Of a DNA stretch of 64,000 nt, positions 57,308 through 64,000 are shown one piece after another. Below the pieces are notes generated by a model. The model had not been told where the DNA came from. It did no database searches and saw only the letters and a program-made list of their open reading frames with translations. The position numbers and the translations under genes are program-made. The stretch is from positions 1 to 64,000 of the forward strand of contig JAJDUM010000037.1 in NCBI GenBank assembly GCA_022826645.1, in the 5' to 3' direction. How positions within the stretch are numbered: position 1 is the stretch's first letter; every line of letters begins with the position of its first letter. The DNA comes from Candidatus Poribacteria bacterium (GTDB taxonomy: Bacteria; Poribacteria; WGA-4E; PCPOR2b).

Positions 57308-58423
57308 CTATCCAGCGAGCACTTCCTTCAAACGATTAGCAACAATCAGCTCCTCGCCTTCACGGAGGGTATAAGCATTAACAACAACAGCATCACTACC
57401 CGCGGACGCTCTGATGCGAGGTGTGCCGGCTTCCAGCGCATCATTCACCTGCTCCGCATTCATCCCCACAGTTGCTTCATCAACGCTGACGTGGAGACTG
57501 GACAATGTGTGGCTTCTCTCAGCGTGGACGATTGCCGTTGATACGCCGGGAATGCCCTCAAGCACCTGCGAAATCGCGTCGTATCGAGCGTCTTGGTCTT
57601 TCAAGCGTTGGTCATGGTCGGCCGAGAACCAATTCTCGATTGCTGTCAAAAGCCCAACAATCTCCTGCCGATCTACCTTCATCCCCCGACCGAGTGGGCG
57701 GGGTGCAATGAAGCCGTGGGCTGTTACTTCTTCGATTAAATCTTTCCTGCCACACACGAACCCGGTGGAGTGCGGTGCGTTGAAGTATTTACCACCGAAG
57801 CAGACGAGATCCGCGCACTGGGCATTCCGTTTGAAATAATCGAGCGGATAGATTTGTGCTGCACTATCAGCGATAGCAAGGACGTTGTTTCGGTGTGCTA
57901 TCTCAACCGCTTCCTCAAGCGAAACGCCGCCTTCCTTTTCAGCCTGAACGAGATAGATGATTGCGGCGGTGTTGGGACCGATAGCGTTCTCAAACTCCTC
58001 TGCCGTACATCCTTCGTCGTCTCCCACCAGCACTAGCTTACTGCCGGGCACACTGTAAGCTCGGTCGTAACCGTACCGTTGGTACTTCTGAAAGACGAGC
58101 TCATCTTTCAAGCCTGTAGTATCCGGGAGTTGATCCCGCTTTTCTGGATGCTGATAGGTCATGGCGGCAGCAGAACTCAGCACCATCGCGGCGTAGCAGC
58201 CCGCTGTGACGTAGGCAGCCTCTACATCCAAGAACGAGGCGATAAAATCCCCGGACTTCCTGAGAAACGTCTCCATGTCCACGAAATTTATGTCTGCGCC
58301 ATCCATTGCTGCCTTTACTGCTGCGGAGGGCGTAGAGCCACCGCGCACGGTTTGGTTACCCACAGCGTTGATCAGCGGACGGACGCCGAACCTTGTATAA
58401 ACATTACTTGTATCTGTAGCCAT
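57308..58423 (-). CDS. SelA-like/class V-fold PLP enzyme
   Basis: A 371-residue fold-type I PLP protein resembling the selenocysteine synthase-like group and D-glucosaminate-6-phosphate ammonia-lyase (DgaE). It begins VYTRFGVRPLINAVGNQTVRG. EAAYVTAGCYAAMVLSSAAA and IADSAAQIYPLDYFK are typical, and the Schiff-base Lys lies in LVCFGGKYFNAPHSTGFVCG. I start at MATDTSN, with CGGAGG upstream; the track start adds 42 residues. No selenocysteine tRNA or selB is nearby, so an amino-sugar-acid or amino acid lyase role is likelier than Sec synthesis. Confidence 0.8.
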   Translation of the reverse strand: MATDTSNVYTRFGVRPLINAVGNQTVRGGSTPSAAVKAAMDGADINFVDMETFLRKSGDFIASFLDVEAAYVTAGCYAAMVLSSAAAMTYQHPEKRDQLPDTTGLKDELVFQKYQRYGYDRAYSVPGSKLVLVGDDEGCTAEEFENAIGPNTAAIIYLVQAEKEGGVSLEEAVEIAHRNNVLAIADSAAQIYPLDYFKRNAQCADLVCFGGKYFNAPHSTGFVCGRKDLIEEVTAHGFIAPRPLGRGMKVDRQEIVGLLTAIENWFSADHDQRLKDQDARYDAISQVLEGIPGVSTAIVHAERSHTLSSLHVSVDEATVGMNAEQVNDALEAGTPRIRASAGSDAVVVNAYTLREGEELIVANRLKEVLAG

Positions 58424-58645
58424 TACAACCTCCGTATGATTGTGCGTCGTAGATTCTCTGATACGGCTGAACCCGTGCACTTCGCTATAAATAGGCGCAG
58501 CCGGAGGTTCACTGAACGATTGAACACCTGAATGGATACATTTTATCATGGATGCAAATTTGTGTCAATTTTCAAATGGTTTGCCGCTGCAGCTTCTGTG
58601 AGTTGCTTGCACGTGAAAATCGCCATGATTTGATTAGAAACGGAA

Positions 58646-58674
58646 TTGACAAGTAAGTTTAGCTTTGCTATAAT
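58646..58674 (+). promoter_or_regulatory. predicted consensus sigma-70 promoter
   Basis: A perfect TTGACA and a perfect TATAAT with a 17-nt spacer, about 65 nt before the Gfo/Idh ATG at 58738. It should drive the plus-strand run through the enolase-superfamily gene. Confidence 0.8.
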
Positions 58675-58737
58675 GCGAGACAACGGTTCGACTTGAATTA
58701 TTCACGGTCTGGATTTGCCTATTATTTGGAGAAAATA

Positions 58738-59871
58738 ATGGCCAGGGTACGCTATGGAGTCATCGGGATTAAGGGTGTCGGCGGCAAGCATGTAAGCATG
58801 GCTCAGGAACATGAACACGTAGAACTAACAGCGTTGGTGGACCTCGACGAAGCCGCTCTTAATGCGCAATCCCAAGAACTGGGAGTACGCGCGTTTACTG
58901 ATTATCGCGATATGCTAAATGCTGGAGTTGTCGATGCGGTATCGATTGCGACGCCTCACCATTTACACTCAATCATCGGCTTAGAGTGCCTGAACGCGGG
59001 TGTGCATGTTTTCACCGAGAAACCGCTTGCCAACACCGTATTGGACGGAGACGCGATGATTGAGACAGCGAAATCGCGCGATCTGAAAATCTGCGTTGGA
59101 CACCAATATCGAACCTACCGAACGCCTCAGACGATGAAGCATTTGATTGATACCGGAGCGATTGGGAATATCATGCGCGTGCTCTGGACATGGCTTGAAT
59201 TTCGACCGGAAAGCTACTATGATCGTGACATCTGGCGCCAGACGTGGCGACATGCTGGCGGTGGGGTGTTGATGAATCAGACGAGTCATGACCTAGACTT
59301 AATCTGCTGGTTGGTTGGCAAACCGATCCAAGTCTCCGCGATAATTGGCAATCAATCCCATAAGATGGAAGTGGAAGATGTAGTTTGTGCAAACGTGCTA
59401 TTTGAAAACGGTGCCTTCGGCTCGATCCAACTCACAATTAATCAACCGAGGGGTTATAGTATTCGTCAAATTGCCGGCGACAAAGGGACGATAGCGATTC
59501 CAGATGTACAGAGCCTGACCAATAACCGGGAAGACCATATCCTACTCGGCACCTATGAGAACTCGTTAACGGACCTCGTGGAGCAGGCACCTCGCATTGC
59601 TGGACAACCGGAGATCTCATGGCAGCCTGTCGAGCTGCGGGATGAACCGGGCGGACACGACGTACTGATGGCCAGCTTTACCGATGCCATTCTCAACGGG
59701 GGCGAGGCATTAGTCAACGGTGAGAGCGCCCTTCCCGCAGTCGAGCTAATTAACGCCATTGTGCTTTCGGCGATGCGGAGAAAGACGGTTGACGTGCCAG
59801 TCGATCGAGGGGAGTATGACGAACTGTTTAAAGAGCTAAGTAGTGGCAGCCTGAAAATTCCAAGATTTTAA
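58738..59871 (+). CDS. Gfo/Idh/MocA family oxidoreductase
   Basis: A 377-residue NAD(P)-dependent sugar or inositol dehydrogenase. The Rossmann motif is YGVIGIKGVGGKHV. The EKPLANT block near residue 96 holds the conserved EKP Lys. DLDLICWLVGKP carries the substrate-side HD-type motif (SHDLDLICW). I start at MARVRYG with GGAG upstream. It is first of a plus-strand run with the transaldolase-like and enolase-superfamily genes, under a consensus promoter, so oxidation of a sugar to feed those enzymes is likely. Confidence 0.9.
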   Translation: MARVRYGVIGIKGVGGKHVSMAQEHEHVELTALVDLDEAALNAQSQELGVRAFTDYRDMLNAGVVDAVSIATPHHLHSIIGLECLNAGVHVFTEKPLANTVLDGDAMIETAKSRDLKICVGHQYRTYRTPQTMKHLIDTGAIGNIMRVLWTWLEFRPESYYDRDIWRQTWRHAGGGVLMNQTSHDLDLICWLVGKPIQVSAIIGNQSHKMEVEDVVCANVLFENGAFGSIQLTINQPRGYSIRQIAGDKGTIAIPDVQSLTNNREDHILLGTYENSLTDLVEQAPRIAGQPEISWQPVELRDEPGGHDVLMASFTDAILNGGEALVNGESALPAVELINAIVLSAMRRKTVDVPVDRGEYDELFKELSSGSLKIPRF

Positions 59872-59926
59872 CGGGCCTAGATTATGGGAACTGCGGGCGT
59901 TACATTTTGTTGGGAGGAGGTTATGT

Positions 59927-61168
59927 ATGGCTTTGTCGCCAGATCGCGTTGACCTGATTCGCAATTTTGTGCACGAAGGGATCAATCTACAGCACAGACG
60001 TATTGAGGCGGAATCCGATCCGTTCTGGAAAGCGTTATGTCAGGCTGGTTCCGAGCTTTGGCTGGATACCGGTGATATTGATGCTGCCGCAGGATTATGG
60101 ACTGATGAATTCACTGCCCTGACAACCAATAACACACTGCTCAATGCTGAAGTGCAAAAAGGTATTTACGACGACTTAATCCAGAAAGCTGTCGGCGTGC
60201 TCACCGGGTTGGATATTCAAACGCAGATTATTGAGATTGCGTTTATCTTAAACGCGCGTCATGGGCTTCGCTTGGCGCAACGTTTCGGCGGCAGGGTGAG
60301 TGTTGAGCTTCATACAATTTTGGCACACGATATTGAGCAAAGTGTCTCTTACGGTCAACGGTACTATGAGATTTGCCCTGAACATTTCATTATCAAAGTA
60401 CCTTTGACACCCTCCGGCTTGATTGCTATGCGCCGCTTGCGGGAAGATGGAATACCGGTCAATTTCACGTTAGGATTTAGTGCCCGACATAACTTTGTTG
60501 CCACCGCTTTTGGTGCCCCCGCCTATGTCAATGTGTTTTTGGGGCGACTCAACTCCTACATCGCTGACCAGCAATTAGGTGACGGCAAATTGGTCGGTGA
60601 AAAGGCAGTCCTTGCGAGCCAGCGTGTGGTGAAAACGCTCTCTCAAAACAATCGCGAACCGACGCTTCAGATTGCGGCAAGTTTGAGAACAGCAGATCAG
60701 CTACCGTATTTGGCTGGAATTGATGTCTTTACCATGCCTGTGAATGTTGCTGCCGCTGCCAAGCAGGAGCTTTCTGGGGAATGGGAATCGAGCATCGCGA
60801 ACGACTATACAGTTCACCTCAACGAAAGTATCAGTGAATCGGATCTGCGGATAGATACGCTTTGGGGAATTTCGGAGTCCGATCGTCGATTGACCGATAG
60901 CATAGTAACAGATGTCCCCCAAACAGCAGATGAGATGGTGGATCGGGCGCATGAAATGGGTGCCGGCGATCTGTTCCCCAAGCTTTCCGATGAAGAGCTC
61001 ACACAAATTGCAGATGATGGTAAAGTACCCAAACACGAAACTTGGGGAGATCGGATAAAATCGGGTGAACTTGCCATTGACACGCTTTTGAATCTCGCTG
61101 GACTCGCATCGTTTGAGAGCGATCAGCAGGAATTAGACGACCGGATCGAAAAGTTAATTGCGCGGTGA
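59927..61168 (+). CDS. transaldolase-like protein (extended)
   Basis: A 413-residue member of the transaldolase/fructose-6-phosphate aldolase family. LWLDTGDIDAAAGLW and ALTTNNTLLNAEV match the strand 1 and 2 motifs. HFIIKVPLTPSGLIAMRRLREDGIPVNFTLGFSARH has the Schiff-base Lys in strand 4 and the strand 5 segment (normally NxTLxFS). Members usually have 210-380 residues; the C-terminal 110 residues here form an extra charged helical extension. It probably makes or breaks a carbon-carbon bond on a sugar with a dihydroxyacetone moiety. It lies 55 bp after Gfo/Idh and 26 bp before the enolase-superfamily gene. Confidence 0.85.
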   Translation: MALSPDRVDLIRNFVHEGINLQHRRIEAESDPFWKALCQAGSELWLDTGDIDAAAGLWTDEFTALTTNNTLLNAEVQKGIYDDLIQKAVGVLTGLDIQTQIIEIAFILNARHGLRLAQRFGGRVSVELHTILAHDIEQSVSYGQRYYEICPEHFIIKVPLTPSGLIAMRRLREDGIPVNFTLGFSARHNFVATAFGAPAYVNVFLGRLNSYIADQQLGDGKLVGEKAVLASQRVVKTLSQNNREPTLQIAASLRTADQLPYLAGIDVFTMPVNVAAAAKQELSGEWESSIANDYTVHLNESISESDLRIDTLWGISESDRRLTDSIVTDVPQTADEMVDRAHEMGAGDLFPKLSDEELTQIADDGKVPKHETWGDRIKSGELAIDTLLNLAGLASFESDQQELDDRIEKLIAR

Positions 61169-61194
61169 TCGTTCCTTTTTGAATCGGAGATACA

Positions 61195-62352
61195 GTGAAG
61201 ATTACAAAGATTGACATGATTTACCCGCAGGTGGGTGCCCTTATTGAGGGCGAACAGGTCCCGTGCATCTGGGTGCAGGTCCATACCGATGAAGGCATTA
61301 CAGGACTTGGTGAAACCTATCCGCTTGGCGAGGCGGAGCGCGGTGTTATCCGTGGCAGGTTTGCGTCAACGTTGATTGGACAAAACCCGCTGGAGATTGA
61401 ACGTCTGTGGCAGGAGATGTTCAATCAGATAAGATGGCACGGTTGGGCGGGCGCGGAGTTGCGGGCGATCAGTGCTATCGATATTGCCCTATGGGACATC
61501 TATGGGAAAGTCACCGGACAACCTATCTATCAACTCCTTGGGGGAAAATCTCGCGATAGGGTGCGAACATATAACACCTGCTACGACCATCGTTACGATT
61601 TCAACAACGTGGAAAATAATGGAGCGGGGAAGCTGGCTAAGGAACTCCTCGACAGCGGCATCCAAGCGATGAAAGTGTGGCCCTTTGACGGAGTGGGCAA
61701 CAAAAATCGCGGACAGTTTATCACCAACGCAGACATAGAAATTGGGCTGAAACCTGTCCAACAAATCCGCGAGGCAGTCGGCGATGACATTGAGATTGCA
61801 CTGGAGTTTCACGGCTTGTGGAATGTGCCATCGGCAATCAAGATCGCCCACGCGCTTGAACCGTATAACGTGATGTGGTTAGAGGAGATGATTCCACAAG
61901 ACAATATGAAGGCTTATGCTACACTCGCCGACAATGTTCTCCAACCGCTCTGCATCAGTGAACGCCTGATGACGCGCTATCAGTTCCGTGAGCTAATCGA
62001 ACTCGGTATTCCGCAGTTCATTATGCCGGATATCTGTTGGTGTGGTGGCATAACAGAGGCACGAAAGATCGCTGTACTTGCTGATACCTATTATCTCCCA
62101 ATTGCGCCGCACAACTGTGGCGGTCCCGTCCTGCATGTCGCCTCGATCCATCTGACGACCCATTTGATAAATCTATTTATACTCGAAAGCGTTCGCCGCC
62201 ACTACCTTGTTCATTACGATAACCTGGTGACAGGATTAGCCCCGGTCGAGGAAGGACATTTGATCCCACCTAAAGGGCCCGGACTTGGCATTGAACTCAA
62301 GCCGCAAGTGCTAGACGCACCCGGAATCGAGATTGAGACGATTGGTGAATAA
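61195..62352 (+). CDS. enolase-superfamily sugar-acid dehydratase 4
   Basis: A 385-residue mandelate racemase-group enzyme. VHTDEGITGLGETYPLGEAE is the cap. AMKVWPFDG is the K-x-x strand; IEIALEFHG, MWLEEMIPQ and CISERLMTR give the metal ligands (the last is SER rather than the usual GER). The acid/base block is IAPHNCGGPVLH, like gene 1. WCGGITEARKIAVLAD is well conserved. It has a GTG start with GAATCGGAGA upstream. It ends the Gfo/Idh run. Confidence 0.9.
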   Translation: MKITKIDMIYPQVGALIEGEQVPCIWVQVHTDEGITGLGETYPLGEAERGVIRGRFASTLIGQNPLEIERLWQEMFNQIRWHGWAGAELRAISAIDIALWDIYGKVTGQPIYQLLGGKSRDRVRTYNTCYDHRYDFNNVENNGAGKLAKELLDSGIQAMKVWPFDGVGNKNRGQFITNADIEIGLKPVQQIREAVGDDIEIALEFHGLWNVPSAIKIAHALEPYNVMWLEEMIPQDNMKAYATLADNVLQPLCISERLMTRYQFRELIELGIPQFIMPDICWCGGITEARKIAVLADTYYLPIAPHNCGGPVLHVASIHLTTHLINLFILESVRRHYLVHYDNLVTGLAPVEEGHLIPPKGPGLGIELKPQVLDAPGIEIETIGE

Positions 62353-62423
62353 ATTGCAACTTATTCTGTTAGATCTTATGAAGGCATAAACGGGAGGAGT
62401 GATGCTATATCCGTAGCTTATTT

Positions 62424-64000
62424 TTGAATCTCAAGCCCTATGTTGTCCGCTACCGGTTCGCTGTTGTTATGAGTTTTTTCTTTGTGCTTGCGACAAATGG
62501 CGTGATTGTGGTGCAACCAAAGTTGCTGAAGTGGGTTTTTGATGATCTCGAGAGAGCGGTTACCCCGCGAAAAATACTTTTTTATGCACTACTGATTCTT
62601 GGTGCTGCTCTGCTTGGCGGGGTGCTTCGATTTGGACAGCGTCAGGTTATCCAAGGTGCGGCAAGACGGATAGAATATCATCTTCGGAACAATTTCTTCA
62701 CGCATCTTCAAAAGCTGCCTGCCTCCTACTACCAGGATGTCCGCACGGGCGATCTTATGGCGCGAGCGACCAGTGACATGAACGCTGTCCGGATGGTGCT
62801 CAGTAGTGCTATCTCATATACATCAGACGCCATTCTCTTCTTTGTGCTGGCGTTCGTGATTATGCTGGATATTGATGTACAGTTGACGCTGTTGGCACTG
62901 CTGCCATATCCAGTCCTCGCCATCTTGATTAAGGAGTTGGGAAAGCGAGTCTACAAACGCTATGAGCGCATCCAAGAAGCCTTTTCCACCATGAACACGA
63001 AAGTGCAAGAGAACCTGTCCGGTGTGCGCGTTGTTAAAGCGTATACACTCGAACAGAGCGAGGTAAGCGAATTTGAAGTACTTAATCAGCAATTTGTGGA
63101 GCGCAATCGTGATCAGATTCGGTTGACCACCTTCTTCTTTCCGCTATTCCGATTCCTACCCGGACTTGGCGTCGCTGCGCTCCTCTGGCTCGGTGGCATC
63201 CGCGTCATCGAGGGCAAAATTACGTTGGGTGATTTTGTATCTTTCAATGCCTATCTGATGATGTTCATTCGTCCTATGATTACATTTGGCTTCGTTGTTA
63301 ATACCTTTCAACGGGGTGCAGCATCAATGGATCGAATCCGCAGCATTCTTGATGTCCGCCCCGAAATCGCTGATGGAAAATCGGTACGCCAAGACCTCCA
63401 GACCATTCACGGTGAAATCGAATTTAGGAATCTGAACTTCGCTTATCCCCGTGGGGAACCGGTGCTGAAGAATATCAACCTCAAAATTCCGCGCGGTTCA
63501 ACGGCAGCAATTGTTGGAACGACCGGCAGCGGTAAGACCACCTTGGTCAACCTCATCCCTCGTATCCGCCAAGTGGAGCGAGGCACGGTCTTCATCGATG
63601 GCGTTGATATCCAAGATATTCCGCTGCAAGTGTTGAGATCTAATATCGGTTTTGTTGAACAGGAGCCTTTCCTCTTTTCCGATCTCCTGCAAAACAACAT
63701 CGCCTATGGTGTTAGCGCGACGAATGAAGTTGAGATCAAGGAGGTAGCTCATACCGCAGATCTACTTGAGCAGATCGAGGAGTTTCCGGAGGGATTAGAC
63801 ACTTTCTTAGGGGAACGCGGCGTCACTATCTCAGGCGGTCAGAAACAGCGGACTGCACTCGCACGCGCGATTATGGTTAAGCCGAAGATTTTAATCTTGG
63901 ATGATGCTTTCGCCAGTGTGGATACGAATACCGAGGATACCATTCTCACGCGGCTACACGAGATTATGGAAGATCGCACGACGCTCCTCATATCGCACCG
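62424..64000 (+). CDS. ABC exporter half-transporter (TMD-NBD), partial at window end
   Basis: Not in the ORF track because no stop falls inside the window. An in-frame reading from TTG 62424 gives NLKPYVVRYRFAVVMSFFF, several TM helices, YYQDVRTGDLMARATSD and the nucleotide-binding domain. That domain has Walker A VGTTGSGKTTL, Q-loop VEQEPFLFSD, signature ISGGQKQR, Walker B ILILDDAF and H-switch LISHR. The Walker B acid is followed by Asp instead of the catalytic Glu, as in the degenerate subunit of heterodimeric exporters such as BmrC. The start is uncertain: the best ribosome-binding site (GGGAGGAGTG) precedes an ATG that runs into TAG after four codons. The end lies beyond the window. Confidence 0.85.
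   Translation, partial: MNLKPYVVRYRFAVVMSFFFVLATNGVIVVQPKLLKWVFDDLERAVTPRKILFYALLILGAALLGGVLRFGQRQVIQGAARRIEYHLRNNFFTHLQKLPASYYQDVRTGDLMARATSDMNAVRMVLSSAISYTSDAILFFVLAFVIMLDIDVQLTLLALLPYPVLAILIKELGKRVYKRYERIQEAFSTMNTKVQENLSGVRVVKAYTLEQSEVSEFEVLNQQFVERNRDQIRLTTFFFPLFRFLPGLGVAALLWLGGIRVIEGKITLGDFVSFNAYLMMFIRPMITFGFVVNTFQRGAASMDRIRSILDVRPEIADGKSVRQDLQTIHGEIEFRNLNFAYPRGEPVLKNINLKIPRGSTAAIVGTTGSGKTTLVNLIPRIRQVERGTVFIDGVDIQDIPLQVLRSNIGFVEQEPFLFSDLLQNNIAYGVSATNEVEIKEVAHTADLLEQIEEFPEGLDTFLGERGVTISGGQKQRTALARAIMVKPKILILDDAFASVDTNTEDTILTRLHEIMEDRTTLLISH

Noticed and set aside
57308-58423. Selenocysteine synthase proper (SelA)
   Set aside because: Shorter than SelA (about 460 residues), no selB/selC nearby, and the N-terminus resembles the DgaE-like group.
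1-64000. tRNA, rRNA or riboswitch genes
   Set aside because: None recognised by eye. A tRNAscan/Infernal run would be needed to exclude small RNA genes.

Overview
The window looks like a chromosome segment of a free-living or sponge/marine-associated uncultured bacterium, most probably a Candidatus Poribacteria (or closely related) lineage. This is inferred from the gene mix and not proven: four enolase-superfamily sugar-acid dehydratase-like genes, many TIM-barrel amidohydrolases, sugar isomerases and aldolases, a PhyH dioxygenase, a PorV-type outer-membrane protein, CotH/lamin-tail and CBM9-like secreted proteins, and gene-poor gaps packed with short palindromic repeats. No rRNA, tRNA, CRISPR array or complete insertion sequence was recognised.

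Layout. 1-5 kb: a repeat-rich gap, a Uma2-fold protein, a PorV/PorQ-like outer-membrane protein, a zinc-ribbon/DUF2007 protein, an amidohydrolase and a mazEF-type toxin-antitoxin pair. 5-9.2 kb: a minus-strand run of glycosyltransferase, threonine synthase, SDR oxidoreductase and Kbl (threonine to glycine theme). 9.6-17 kb: a large polytopic membrane protein, then a secreted-protein cluster. Three paralogous secreted beta-sandwich-like proteins and a CBM9-like protein all end in the same K(L/I)xxTWGxLK tail, and a HEAT-repeat protein lies next to them. 17-24 kb: a sugar-acid catabolic region of an enolase-superfamily dehydratase, isomerase, amidohydrolase and Ldh2-type dehydrogenase, divergent from a mannonate dehydratase-like gene and an aldo/keto reductase. 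24-32 kb: a lipoprotein, a stand-alone TPP-binding domain protein, a DegT aminotransferase paired with a beta-helix protein, and a sigma-54 response regulator coupled to a zinc alcohol dehydrogenase. 32-40 kb: a SPOR-like/beta-lactamase-fold protein, an operon of SMP-30, HpcH/HpaI aldolase and AlkD, an NAD epimerase, a HAD phosphatase, PhyH and a lipoprotein. 40-50.6 kb: an acetolactate-synthase-like enzyme and two more enolase-superfamily genes, a second aldolase and an LLM flavin oxidoreductase, interrupted by a DNA methyltransferase tail-to-tail with a frameshifted single-polypeptide restriction-modification gene. 51-57 kb: an ECF sigma factor between diverged direct repeats, CotH, an LD-carboxypeptidase and a Dph6-like ATP pyrophosphatase. 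57-64 kb: a SelA-like PLP enzyme, Gfo/Idh oxidoreductase, transaldolase-like protein, a fourth enolase-superfamily enzyme and an ABC exporter cut by the window end.

The metabolic theme is uptake and breakdown of sugar acids and polysaccharide-derived monomers: dehydration by enolase-superfamily enzymes, aldol cleavage by HpcH/HpaI and transaldolase-like enzymes, oxidation by AKR, MDR, Gfo/Idh and Ldh2 enzymes, and lactone hydrolysis by SMP-30.

The most unusual non-coding content is a set of short intergenic elements. (a) About fifteen hairpins share a GTAG/GTAGG boundary but have interchangeable stem sequences. (b) Three families of MITE-like elements have terminal inverted repeats, two with likely target duplications. 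(c) A roughly 30-bp palindrome is caught inserted into copies of another repeat whose intact form is also in this window.
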